Shown here: positions 4,529-11,765 of the stretch, piece after piece | Position numbering within the stretch: the stretch's first letter is position 1 | How the letters are laid out: each line of letters opens with the position of its first letter | NCBI GenBank assembly: GCA_964646415.1 | Contig: CAZYEL010000020.1 | Coordinates: 1-17,252, forward strand | Direction of reading: 5' to 3' | Length of the DNA: 17,252 bases | Source of the DNA: VGJV01 sp964646415 | GTDB lineage: Bacteria > Patescibacteriota > Minisyncoccia > UBA6257 > 2-01-FULL-56-20 | Made by a program: the position numbers and the translations under genes | Notes under the pieces: generated by a model | The model's database searches: none | Seen by the model: only the letters and a program-made list of their open reading frames with translations | What the model was told of the DNA's origin: nothing

Positions 4529-5660
4529 AGAGGGCATCGTAACATACCCGCCAAGTGATTCCTGCTTTCCCCATCTTATTTGCACTGGCTGAGTCCTTAA
4601 CAGCATCCTTCATAGCCGCTGCGATGTCATTTTTTTTCCTTTCCCATACACCCAGCGGATCTTCTTTCCACAACCAACCCCTGTGGTCAATATACTTGCG
4701 GAAAGCTGCAAGTATGGGGTAGACAAATGCATCGGGGTAGGAAAACACAGTGACACCATCCATAAACCTGAGCGAGCGAGGGTTGTCTTCATGCGTCGCG
4801 ACCCCCATAGTTTTCAACTTTCCGAACGAACCACCAACTGCGTTGTAAGCTCTCGGGAGGTCTCGATATATAACATCGCGGAGCTCTAAAACTTTGGGAA
4901 GTATCTTACTAGCTCTCTCTAAGATATATGTATGCCTTTTCTTACCCATCCCGTCTTCGGCGGCGTAGTAATCAACCACGGCCCCTTTCGAGGAGTACGC
5001 ATCAATGGGATGGCTGTTTTTGTCGAAGTCGTCGAGACAATAAATATATGAGAGGATCTCACGAATCGAGATGTCTCTTCGTTTATTTTTGTCGTCAAGC
5101 TCAAACTCAGAATACGCGATTCGGTCTTTGTACAATGGATTAGCTAGAACGCCTTTGATGGAATCGTAAGATTTAGCAAGGTTCTCCAGTGATTCTTCTT
5201 GTACGGGGCGTGAACGGTTCCGACCATCAACTATGTCAACGAGCCATTTAGGATCGACCTCTCCCACAATACACTCAACTTTTACTTGAGCATCTACAGG
5301 TCCCGCAAGAAGTGCGTGTTGGATAGCTGAGAAAGTGTGCCCGCCATTTGCAATGCCATGTCGTGCCTTATCTGAGAAATCAATCTCGACCACGTTGCTT
5401 TTATTATCGAACTCCACAGCCGGAGAAACGATTGTGATGCCGAGATTTCGGAAAATCATCTCTCCTGGGTCATTCCTTAAGGTATCGACTATAGCGTTGA
5501 AAACATCGCTGCGCTTTTTAGTGTCGCGAACGTTTATCTCTCTCCAATCTTCCCACTCTACGGGAAGCTCGCTGACTGGAGCGGTGAAAACACACAACCG
5601 CCTACCATCAGAAGCTTCATACTGATTTCGGAACGAACTAACCTTGAACCTGAAAGTCAT
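4527..5660 (-). CDS. AIPR-family (abortive infection) protein, short form
   Basis: A 377-aa protein with features of the AIPR family (abortive infection phage resistance, PF10592): an FRNLGITIVSP segment (70-80), the HGIANGGHTFSAI motif (101-113, matching the family NG-Q/H-T signature), and DGRNRSRPVQEESLEN (145-160) where the family has its N-x-Q ... V ... L-x-S/E-N stretch. Family members are linked to phage defence, but the mechanism is not well established. No membrane segment is seen. At 377 aa it is shorter than many AIPR proteins. Its base composition looks less GC-rich than rbfA, infB and ppcA, and it lies next to a tRNA gene and a toxin-antitoxin pair, which suggests transfer. ATG 5660 has no Shine-Dalgarno; a TAAATA lies 3 nt upstream. 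Confidence 0.65.
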   Translation of the reverse strand: MTFRFKVSSFRNQYEASDGRRLCVFTAPVSELPVEWEDWREINVRDTKKRSDVFNAIVDTLRNDPGEMIFRNLGITIVSPAVEFDNKSNVVEIDFSDKARHGIANGGHTFSAIQHALLAGPVDAQVKVECIVGEVDPKWLVDIVDGRNRSRPVQEESLENLAKSYDSIKGVLANPLYKDRIAYSEFELDDKNKRRDISIREILSYIYCLDDFDKNSHPIDAYSSKGAVVDYYAAEDGMGKKRHTYILERASKILPKVLELRDVIYRDLPRAYNAVGGSFGKLKTMGVATHEDNPRSLRFMDGVTVFSYPDAFVYPILAAFRKYIDHRGWLWKEDPLGVWERKKNDIAAAMKDAVKDSASANKMGKAGITWRVCYDAL

Positions 5661-5666
5661 AATTAT

Positions 5667-5867
5667 TTACTCTGTTCGCTTTTCGACGAAAAAAGCGCTT
5701 ATTGTAAGCGCTACAGATACAACTCCAAACTGATGCCTAATAACGGAGTTCGACCCGTATCTGTCTGCGAGAGAATATTGCATCCCTGCGCCCGCTGAAG
5801 CGGATTGGTAGTGGCGCTTAGCGACTGACCAATATTTAAAGTTTATAACTTGCGAGGCTCCTGTCAA
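5667..5867 (-). other. Doubtful small reading frame with embedded terminator
   Basis: A 66-codon frame from TTG 5867, with no clear Shine-Dalgarno, that ends 6 nt before the AIPR start and contains the terminator hairpin at 5689-5712. I do not recognise the product (segments KYWSVAKRHYQSASAGAG, MQYSLADRYG). It could be a leader peptide, the decayed end of an older gene, or chance. The rest of 5713-5931 shows only small hairpins such as CCGCT-TC-AGCGG. Confidence 0.2.
5689..5712 (-). terminator. Intrinsic terminator or attenuator before the AIPR gene
   Basis: On the minus strand AGCGCTTA-CAA-TAAGCGCT followed by six T (5694-5689). The T-run ends about 28 nt before the AIPR start codon, leaving little room for a separate promoter. 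It may end the toxin-antitoxin transcript or attenuate AIPR expression. Confidence 0.7.
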
Positions 5868-5931
5868 TTGCGATTATCAACAAGGGCGAACACAGTTAGC
5901 TCATGCGAAAAACTTGAGCGTTGGTGCCCAA

Positions 5932-6210
5932 TTATGGTTGTATTCGCTTCTCCCCTTCCTCATACACCACCGCTCGGTGTTGGATGATAAGCACTTTCAC
6001 CGTGCTTCTTTCAACCTTAAAAATAACCCTGTAATCGCCGACGCGGAGCTTCCGGTACCCCTTGAGCGAACGCCTTAACGGCTTGCCGTAGAGGTCGGGG
6101 TGCGTCGTGAGGCGTTCTTCAATTGCGCGTTTGATTTTTTCCCTCCACTCGGCGGAAAGCTTGGGAATATCGTCCGAAGCCACCAAACGGTGGTAGAGAA
6201 CTTCAAACAT
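5932..6210 (-). CDS. RelE/ParE-family toxin
   Basis: A 92-aa toxin with the RelE/ParE fold pattern: N-terminal helix pair (PKLSAEWREKIKRAIEERLTTHPDL), then PLRRSLKGYRKLRVGDYRVIFKVE and VLIIQHRAVVY. Arg and His residues in the last strands are those expected for mRNA-cleaving RelE-like members, but gyrase-targeting ParE members look similar. ATG 6210 was chosen because it overlaps the antitoxin stop as TAATG, the usual translational coupling of such operons; a TTG three codons upstream is less likely. Confidence 0.88.
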   Translation of the reverse strand: MFEVLYHRLVASDDIPKLSAEWREKIKRAIEERLTTHPDLYGKPLRRSLKGYRKLRVGDYRVIFKVERSTVKVLIIQHRAVVYEEGEKRIQP

Positions 6211-6431
6211 TATTTCCAAGCCTGACTATGCGAGAGGTACCGGGCATTCTTCACATCCCTCCGTTTGGCAAGCGCGTCCCACACCTGGTCTTCTTCGAGT
6301 TCAAGCGCCGCCTCCAAGAGCCGGACTGCCTTCGTTGCCTGGGGAACTTTGTCGCGCCGCGACAATTTCGCCAGCGCATCCCTCACGTCGTCGGGCAAAC
6401 TTATGTTGATTCTTGTTTTGACGGTCGCCAT
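6210..6431 (-). CDS. Ribbon-helix-helix antitoxin
   Basis: A 73-aa protein with an N-terminal RHH domain (TRINISLPDDVRDALAKLSRRDKVPQATKAVRLLEAAL), the strand used for DNA contact being RINISL. The acidic and charged C-terminal tail is where such antitoxins wrap their toxin. It is the first gene of a two-gene operon with the toxin and shares one base with its start. It is expected to repress its own promoter at two direct repeats (6437-6457). Confidence 0.85.
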   Translation of the reverse strand: MATVKTRINISLPDDVRDALAKLSRRDKVPQATKAVRLLEAALELEEDQVWDALAKRRDVKNARYLSHSQAWK

Positions 6432-6436
6432 ACCAC

Positions 6437-6467
6437 AAGTGTATCAAAAGTGTATCAGGTGCGTCAA
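6437..6467 (-). promoter_or_regulatory. Toxin-antitoxin promoter with operator repeats, predicted leaderless
   Basis: Minus strand TTGACG (6462-6467), an 18-nt spacer, TACACT (6438-6443), 6 nt before ATG 6431. TGATACACTT occurs twice, exactly 11 nt apart (6437-6446 and 6448-6457), one overlapping the -10 box, as expected for an RHH operator. Confidence 0.65.
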
Positions 6468-6501
6468 GAACAGAAGCACCATCCCAGCAAGTGCGGCGCC
6501 G

Positions 6502-7656
6502 TTAGAGCGGCTTTACTGTCCCGGGCGGCGCCGCAAGGGGCGGGCGTCCCGTCATCCCCCCGAGGAAACCGCCCAAAATCTGATTCGCGTCTTTTGCCCC
6601 TTCGGGAGCGGTAATCGCAACCGGCTGATTGATGCCGCTTATGCTCTCGTTCAAGGTGAAACGCCCGGAGCCGAATTGAGAAACTATCGAAACGTTCGCC
6701 GTGAGCTTGCGGACGCGAAAATCTTTCTTTCCGATCCACAGCTCAATATTCTCGACGCGCACCGCATCAAGCGCGGTACGGACTTCTTTGAGCGCACTCT
6801 CCGGAAACGGCTTCTCCGAGAGAATCGGCATGGCGGCAACCATAAAACTCACCAGCGCATCCTTGTCGAGCGTAAGCCTGTAGTGGTACGTGCTCTGCCC
6901 ATCAAGCGTCTCGCCCGCGAGCGTCTGCGTCGCTTTCAGGAATACGAACTGCTTCGCGAGTTCCTGGATTTCCTTAACTTTCTCGGGAGACAATTGATTT
7001 TGCCTGTCCAAGTTCCCGCTCTTCAGCCGGGCGGCAAAGTCCCCCGTCTCAAGAAACGTCTTTGCAATCGCTTCGGTATCAAGCTTGAACCACTGGTTGG
7101 CAAAAAGGGACACAACGGCTCCTACGGGATTCGGCTTCCCTCCGGCCACCCCCGAAAAATCAACCGAGTTGAGCTTGAGATACAGCATTTTGCCGAGCGA
7201 GACGAACTGCATTCCTCCGCTCATAATCGGCACCGTACCCGTGCTCACCGAGATACGGATGTCCCACGCCTGCTTCATGTCCGCAATATCACTCACATCA
7301 ATCTTCCCGCTGAAGAGAACCTGCAACGTGGTTGTCGCCCCCTTCGTCGCAACATCATATCCAAAAGAACCGCCGCTCCCCTTATTTGTATACACAACAA
7401 CATCAAGGGAACCGGAAAAACTGCCGGTTTTGATGCCCTGGGCGTTCGCAACCATATTTTTTAAAACCTCTTCCGGCGAAAGCTGCTGCCCAAAATAGTA
7501 GGAATAACCGTACACTGAACCGGCGCCAAGAAGCACAATGATAACCGCCACAAGAAAAGAAACACCGCCGCGGGGAACCTTCGGCGCCGCCGCGGGAACG
7601 CCGACACTCGTTGCGGGAATCTGGGGTGCGGGCGATTGGGGCAGTGGTGGTTCCAT
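6502..7656 (-). CDS. Membrane-anchored extracytoplasmic protein of unknown function
   Basis: A 384-aa protein with a Pro/Ala-rich cytoplasmic tail (1-30), one membrane segment (about 32-52, VSFLVAVIIVLLGAGSVYGYSYYFG) and a large external part. The external part alternates strands and amphipathic helices and resembles the LppX/LprG-type or DUF-type cup folds in general style, but no motif proves it. There is no lipobox Cys. Similar single-anchor proteins are common in candidate-phyla bacteria and have no assigned role. It has an extended -10 promoter and no Shine-Dalgarno. The 6432-6501 gap holds only the toxin-antitoxin promoter. Confidence 0.85.
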   Translation of the reverse strand: MEPPLPQSPAPQIPATSVGVPAAAPKVPRGGVSFLVAVIIVLLGAGSVYGYSYYFGQQLSPEEVLKNMVANAQGIKTGSFSGSLDVVVYTNKGSGGSFGYDVATKGATTTLQVLFSGKIDVSDIADMKQAWDIRISVSTGTVPIMSGGMQFVSLGKMLYLKLNSVDFSGVAGGKPNPVGAVVSLFANQWFKLDTEAIAKTFLETGDFAARLKSGNLDRQNQLSPEKVKEIQELAKQFVFLKATQTLAGETLDGQSTYHYRLTLDKDALVSFMVAAMPILSEKPFPESALKEVRTALDAVRVENIELWIGKKDFRVRKLTANVSIVSQFGSGRFTLNESISGINQPVAITAPEGAKDANQILGGFLGGMTGRPPLAAPPGTVKPL

Positions 7657-7675
7657 AGGTTTAGTGAATAGGTTG

Positions 7676-7684
7676 ATTATAACA
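7676..7684 (-). promoter_or_regulatory. Extended -10 promoter of the 6502-7656 gene
   Basis: TGTTATAAT on the minus strand (TATAAT 7676-7681), 19 nt before ATG 7656. There is no good -35 box. Confidence 0.55.
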
Positions 7685-7709
7685 GACCATGCACAAAAGT
7701 ACAGAAATG

Positions 7710-7739
7710 AACAGGGCGCAACATACGTTGCGCCCTGTT
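7710..7739 (-). terminator. Terminator hairpin after the 7766-8146 gene
   Basis: 13-nt perfect arms (AACAGGGCGCAAC and complement) around a 4-nt loop. On the minus strand it is followed by TCATTTCTG, a weak T-run. It lies 26 nt past the stop codon. Confidence 0.6.
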
Positions 7740-7765
7740 GGGATTATTTCCCAATGATGACCGGC

Positions 7766-8146
7766 TTATTCGGGATTGTCGTGAGGCACCGCTTCCATCG
7801 CGCGGGCGATTGCCGCGCGCATGGCTTCAAGCTCTGCGCGCGAGCGGCATTTTCCCCGCACATTATTCACGAGGTTCTTCGCCCATTTCCGGATAGTCCC
7901 CGAGAAGTACACCCTCCGCCACCCCAGCGGCGCACATGGCTCATGCCGCAGCGGAGACGGCGTACTGCCATAAATCACCGCCTTCATCAAACGGGCGACT
8001 TGTTTTGCAGGATAGAAATGCCACTCGCTTCCGACCCGCTTCCAGATCCGAAGATGGCCTGCGATGAACTGCCGCAGCGCATCCCAATCCGCCTCATTCA
8101 GTGCACCGACCGTATCATCCGATTCCCGACCGACCGTGACTTCCAT
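7766..8146 (-). CDS. Unknown 126-aa protein
   Basis: I do not recognise this protein. It is soluble, basic in the middle (RIWKRVGSEWHFYPAKQVARLMKAV, WRRVYFSGTIRKWAKNLVNNVRGKCRS) and ends in a helix (AELEAMRAAIARAMEAV). The Trp/Arg-rich core could bind nucleic acid, but this is only an impression. ATG 8146 was chosen because AAGGAG lies 7 nt upstream; a longer frame from ATG 8191 has its GGAGG only 2 nt before the start and locked in a GCGGAG/CTCCGC hairpin. Confidence 0.75.
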   Translation of the reverse strand: MEVTVGRESDDTVGALNEADWDALRQFIAGHLRIWKRVGSEWHFYPAKQVARLMKAVIYGSTPSPLRHEPCAPLGWRRVYFSGTIRKWAKNLVNNVRGKCRSRAELEAMRAAIARAMEAVPHDNPE

Positions 8147-8227
8147 AGCTTGCTCCTTCCGATGTTGATGGTTGTGCCCGCGGAGAAACATTTCCTCCGC
8201 TCCCTTGTTAATTTATCAGTGGACATT

Positions 8228-8275
8228 CCAGGTTTCCTTGCCTGGAGCGTATGCGCATACTGTTGCGCACACGCT
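8228..8275. other. Two adjacent hairpins in a 329-nt intergenic region
   Basis: CCAGG-8-CCTGG (8228-8245) and an 11-bp stem AGCGTATGCGC / GCGCACACGCT with one wobble pair and an 8-nt loop (8246-8275). With the terminator at 8290-8315 they form a row of three hairpins with no reading frame. Either a structured leader of the 7766-8146 gene or a small RNA on either strand is possible. The rest of 8316-8458 holds an ATAATTA/TAATTAT inverted repeat (8382-8405) and nothing else recognised. Confidence 0.4.
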
Positions 8276-8289
8276 TCAAGCCTGAAACA

Positions 8290-8315
8290 AAAACCGCCCT
8301 GCTAGGGGCGGTTTT
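8290..8315. terminator. Intrinsic terminator in the ppcA upstream region
   Basis: AAAACCGCCC pairs with GGGCGGTTTT around a 6-nt loop. The minus strand continues TTTTTGTTTC (strong), the plus strand TTTTCC (weaker). No annotated gene ends here on either strand. Confidence 0.65.
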
Positions 8316-8458
8316 CCGATGCGTGAACGTGAAAAACTGCGCCTAGCGGTGGGCGGTTACATCAACCACAGTCACGACGCGATAATTATGCATTCCCTTA
8401 ATTATATGGCCGCTCCCGCAGTCGTCAACCCCGCAATCCACGACGCATTCAATTTATG

Positions 8459-8464
8459 TATAAT
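8459..8464 (+). promoter_or_regulatory. ppcA -10 box
   Basis: TATAAT, 11 nt before ATG 8476. It implies a leader of only about 5 nt. No convincing -35 box. Confidence 0.5.
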
Positions 8465-8475
8465 ACTTGCAACGT

Positions 8476-9987
8476 ATGCGGAGGATTCCCGCCACAATGG
8501 CGACGCAGCATCCGGACAACGCCACACCCCCTTTTTGGGAAAAGCGGCACGACGGATTCATAAATTCGCACGAAGAAACCCTCGAATGCGTGAAATGTTT
8601 TTTTGATTTCGGCGTGGACGAATTCATGTGGGACTGGGAAGGAAGGTATGCGGACGAGGCGGTGGTGGACCGGCTTCTGGGAGAATTCCACGAACACTTT
8701 AAAAAGCACCACCTCGGCAGAGATAAATTCCTCACGTTCCGCATCCCGAATGTGTGGAAAGAAAAAGGGCATAACCTTATCCGGGCGCTCATGGTGATTT
8801 TGACGAGCGAAGATTTCGCGCGCGACCTCAAACTCCACGCGCTTCCCCTCTTCGAAATTATCCTGCCGATGACCGAGCGCGCCGAACAGCTCATGTATAT
8901 TCAAACATCGTTCCAGAAACTCGCGCGGTTCAAAACGGAAACGTTCAATCACAGGAAAGGAAAAAACGAGGAATACTTGGAAATGATTCCTCTGATAGAG
9001 AGCGTGGAAAACCAGCTGAACACCGCCACGCTCCTTGAGCGCTATATCGCGCTCCACAAAAAGCAGTTTAAATCGAAGCCCGCATACGTGCGCCCGTTCC
9101 TTGCGCGCTCGGACCCGGCACTCGTGTCGGGACTTGTGGCAAACGTGCTTGCAAACAAAATCGCCCTCTCGGACATACAAACGCTCTCCCGCAAATCCCG
9201 CGTCCCCATGCATCCCATCCTCGGTGCGGGGAGCCTGGTGTTCCGGGGCGGTCTTAATCCAAACTCCATCACGCGCTTTGTCGGAGAATACGGCGGCGTC
9301 CGAACCGCCACCATACAATCCGCATTCCGGTACGACTACGGATTCGAATCCGCCACGCGGGCAATCAAAGAACTCGCAGCGCTCCTCCCCGCCGCCGAAG
9401 CCGTTACAGTCCCGCACGCCGAGCGGCAAGCCCTCATCGAAACAACGCATGCATTCGAGGCATCATACCAGCGAACCCTTTCCGAAGTGGTGAGAGACCT
9501 TCGGGAAGTATTCCTCGCCGTGCCCAAGCGGCGGGAACGGCGGCAGCACATCGGGCTTATCGCATACGCGCGGCACATGGGGCGCCACCAGCTCCCCCGG
9601 GCAATCAATTTCACCGCAGGATTCTATTCCATCGGGCTCCCGCCGGAGTTCATCGGCATGGGCACCGCACTCAAAAGCATCAAAGAGAAAGGACTCGGCC
9701 TCGCGCTCAAATACTATAAAAATTTCAGGAGCGACATTGAACAGGCGGGCAGGTATCTGAACCGCGACAATCTCAAGGCGCTCCAAAAGAAAAACCCCGC
9801 ATGGTCCCGCGTTGCGGACGACATACGAACCGTTGAAAACATTCTTGGCGTCCGGCTCGGACCGAAAACCTGGTCGGAGAGGCACCACGAATCCCTTACC
9901 GGAAAACTGCTGCTGCAGCGTCACAACCATAACGCGGTGCGCAGCCTTATCGCAGAAACCGGAGTCATACGCCGGAGTCTGGGGTAG
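8476..9987 (+). CDS. ppcA: Archaeal-type phosphoenolpyruvate carboxylase
   Basis: A 503-aa enzyme carboxylating PEP to oxaloacetate. It matches the short archaeal-type family (PEPcase_2), not the roughly 900-aa bacterial type: the start RIPATMATQHPDN, WDWEGR (52-57), LGRDKFLTFRIPNVWKEKGHN, PMHPILGAGSLVFRGGLNP (about 243-263) and SAFRYDYGFE. Length is normal for this type (about 500). ATG 8476 gives MRRIPATMATQHPDN directly after a TATAAT box; a TTG three codons upstream is less likely. It faces an aminotransferase that could turn oxaloacetate into aspartate. The archaeal type is rare in bacteria (known in some Firmicutes), so transfer is possible. Confidence 0.93.
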   Translation: MRRIPATMATQHPDNATPPFWEKRHDGFINSHEETLECVKCFFDFGVDEFMWDWEGRYADEAVVDRLLGEFHEHFKKHHLGRDKFLTFRIPNVWKEKGHNLIRALMVILTSEDFARDLKLHALPLFEIILPMTERAEQLMYIQTSFQKLARFKTETFNHRKGKNEEYLEMIPLIESVENQLNTATLLERYIALHKKQFKSKPAYVRPFLARSDPALVSGLVANVLANKIALSDIQTLSRKSRVPMHPILGAGSLVFRGGLNPNSITRFVGEYGGVRTATIQSAFRYDYGFESATRAIKELAALLPAAEAVTVPHAERQALIETTHAFEASYQRTLSEVVRDLREVFLAVPKRRERRQHIGLIAYARHMGRHQLPRAINFTAGFYSIGLPPEFIGMGTALKSIKEKGLGLALKYYKNFRSDIEQAGRYLNRDNLKALQKKNPAWSRVADDIRTVENILGVRLGPKTWSERHHESLTGKLLLQRHNHNAVRSLIAETGVIRRSLG

Positions 9988-10261
9988 AACCCATCTCGAA
10001 AGTATCTTCGACCGCGATGCCCGCCAATTTTGGATAGCGCAAGGAGCGAGAACGAAGGCGTACTTGGAGAGTACATCGAGGACGAGTCGACGCAGCGATA
10101 TACGAAATTGGCGGGCATCCCGAAGGGTTTCGCCTCCTTTCCCGCTCCGCGGCGTTGCTCCTCGGAGCTGTAGCTCAAGCTACTAATCTCCTCGTCGCGC
10201 CTTGCGTCACCGGGAAAAGAGCGCGAAACGCAGTGTGAAGCATACTTTCGAGATGGGTTCT
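9986..10261. repeat. 276-bp inverted-repeat element between convergent genes
   Basis: The ends are a perfect 20-bp inverted repeat (AGAACCCATCTCGAAAGTAT at 9986-10005, its complement at 10242-10261), extended inward by CTTC/GAAG past one bulged base. Inside are two arms: 15-bp perfect GATGCCCGCCAATTT (10016-10030) with 10105-10119, and GTTTCGC plus CTTTCCCG (about 10128-10145) with their complements (about 10211-10229), enclosing GTAGCT-CA-AGCTAC. It would fold as a three-way junction. It begins on the ppcA stop codon and ends 3 nt before the aminotransferase stop. No transposase and no supported protein. Confidence 0.8.
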
Positions 10262-10264
10262 GGC

Positions 10265-11470
10265 TTACTTTCTCGCCCGGTATTCCCCAACCGCCCGCCG
10301 GAGAAGCCCCATGGCGCGTTTCAGTTTTGGCACACTCAGCACATACGCGATACGGATTTCACACTCCCCCAGCCCGGGACTCACGTAGAAGTCCCGCATG
10401 GGAGCAACCGCCACCGTTTCACCTTTGTAGCGGAACTCGCGTATCAAAAACTCCACGAACCGCTCCGCCGAATCAACGGGAAGCCGTGCGTACATATAGA
10501 ACGCTCCCTCGGGCTTGCTGCACACAACTCCGGGGATGCTCCGAAGCGCGGCGTAGACCGCGTCCCGCCGCTTGAGGTATTCCCCCCGGAGCGGACGGGT
10601 GAGCCGCCGCGCGTCCCGCAAAAGAGGGCAAAGTGCGTATTGCTCAAGCGTCCCCACCGAAAGCCGCGCCTGGGCGAACTTGAGCACGGCCTGCATCACT
10701 TCCTTGTTGTATGAAGCGACACACCCCACCCGCGCACCAGGAAGTGAAAATCGCTTCGAAACACTATCCACCACGATGATATTCTCGCGCGCTTCCCGCT
10801 CGACAAGCAGCGTATACGGCTTCCCGTGAAACCGAATCTCGCGGTACGTCTCATCCGCAATCACAAAAAGTCCTTTTGCCTTGGCGAGCGCAACAAGGCT
10901 TCGGAGCTCCCGTTCCGGCCAAAGCTTTCCGGTCGGGTTGTCGGGGTTCACAATCACAATAGCTTTGGTTTTTCTTGTTATCTTCTTCTCAATCTGCGCA
11001 ATCGGAGGCAGGGCAAAATTATTCTCGAGCTCCAGGAGCACCGGAACAAGCGTGATGCCGGTCATCACCGAGAACGAACGGTAGCTCACATAGACAGGCT
11101 CGAATACCAGAATTTCATCCCCGGGATCCGCGACCGCCTGCATCGCGAAAAGAATCGCCTCCGCGCAGCCGACGGTCGGAATAATGTTTTTCTCCTCAAG
11201 CGAAACTCCCAAGTCTTTGTAGTACTTCACCCACGCGGCGAGATGTTCCGGAATCCCGGCGCTCGGCGCATACTTCACATTCGGCAAAGAATACTTCCTG
11301 AGCGTCGCGAAAAAATCCCGGGGCGGGCGGATGTCCGGGTCGCCGGAATTTAACTTATAGATGCGCACTCCTTTCCGCTCGGCGTCCTGGATAAATGGCA
11401 CGAATTTCCGTATGGGCGAAGGCAAAATTTCCCTTGCCCGCCGCGATATCGTAAGCCGCATTGAGGACAT
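10265..11470 (-). CDS. PLP-dependent class I/II aminotransferase
   Basis: A 401-aa fold-type I aminotransferase. It has NPDNPTG (175-181), ADETYRE (205-211, Asp206 and Tyr209 contacting PLP), SVSKRFSLPGARVG with the Schiff-base Lys239 and phosphate-binding Arg247, and a C-terminal RIAYV with the substrate-carboxylate Arg. The subfamily is aspartate/alanine-like; the exact amino acid cannot be told. Its place opposite PEP carboxylase suggests oxaloacetate to aspartate, but this is inference. It has Met at codons 1 and 4 and no clear Shine-Dalgarno, so the start could be 11470 or 11461. Confidence 0.92.
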   Translation of the reverse strand: MSSMRLTISRRAREILPSPIRKFVPFIQDAERKGVRIYKLNSGDPDIRPPRDFFATLRKYSLPNVKYAPSAGIPEHLAAWVKYYKDLGVSLEEKNIIPTVGCAEAILFAMQAVADPGDEILVFEPVYVSYRSFSVMTGITLVPVLLELENNFALPPIAQIEKKITRKTKAIVIVNPDNPTGKLWPERELRSLVALAKAKGLFVIADETYREIRFHGKPYTLLVEREARENIIVVDSVSKRFSLPGARVGCVASYNKEVMQAVLKFAQARLSVGTLEQYALCPLLRDARRLTRPLRGEYLKRRDAVYAALRSIPGVVCSKPEGAFYMYARLPVDSAERFVEFLIREFRYKGETVAVAPMRDFYVSPGLGECEIRIAYVLSVPKLKRAMGLLRRAVGEYRARK

Positions 11471-11572
11471 ACTACCACGCGCACACCCCCGGGAAAATCC
11501 CTATTGCAACTTCCTTCCGCAGTACATAGATAGAATGGAATTATTGATTAACAATTTTATGTTCATACGTGA

Positions 11573-11641
11573 CGGCGCGTCTGTGGCACATAAAGCCAGT
11601 GCAACGTACTGACTGCGACGGTTCGATTCCGTCCGCGCCGA
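11573..11641 (+). other. Degenerate tRNA-like sequence
   Basis: A perfect 7-bp acceptor (CGGCGCG with CGCGCCG) and a perfect T-arm GACGG-TTCGATT-CCGTC, but the part between is 37 nt, several short of normal. The only stems there are TGGC-ACATAAA-GCCA and an overlapping CAGT-GCAACGT-ACTG, neither with U33 before a sensible anticodon nor a GG in a D-loop. It is either a tRNA pseudogene, an unusual tRNA, or the remnant of an integration site. Confidence 0.45.
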
Positions 11642-11675
11642 AAATTTCCGACCAACGGAAGAAACAAGGAGTGAG

Positions 11676-11703
11676 AGAGGCAGCGCATTCCGCGTATGCC
11701 TCT
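11676..11703 (+). terminator. Hairpin after the tRNA-like sequence
   Basis: AGAGGCA pairs with TGCCTCT around a 14-nt loop, followed by TTCGATTT. A weak terminator candidate. The rest of 11471-11765 holds no other supported gene. Confidence 0.35.
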
Positions 11704-11752
11704 TTCGATTTAGATATGCTTCTGGTGTATGGCATTTTTATGGGACTGGTGG

Positions 11753-11758
11753 CATAAT
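11753..11758 (+). promoter_or_regulatory. Slipin -10 box
   Basis: CATAAT, 7 nt before ATG 11766, the spacing expected for a leaderless transcript. No convincing -35 box. Confidence 0.35.
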
Positions 11759-11765
11759 CCGCCTT

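Noticed and set aside
5700..5930. Integron attC site (TTATTAGGC and GTTAGCT core-like bits)
   Set aside because: The core sites are imperfect, not at consistent spacing, and no integrase or cassette is present.
6265..7464. 399-codon plus-strand frame opposite the extracytoplasmic protein gene
   Set aside because: A shadow frame with low-complexity Arg/His-rich sequence; the minus-strand gene has a membrane anchor and promoter.
8319..8606. 95-codon plus frame upstream of and overlapping ppcA
   Set aside because: It overlaps the ppcA start in another frame, has no Shine-Dalgarno and no domain.
8449..9450. 333-codon minus-strand frame opposite ppcA
   Set aside because: A shadow of the PEP carboxylase gene with Arg/Cys/His-rich composition and no domain.
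9921..10178. 85-codon minus-strand frame in the 276-bp element
   Set aside because: It crosses the ppcA 3' end and the stem arms; its sequence is explained by the inverted repeats and no start signal is present.
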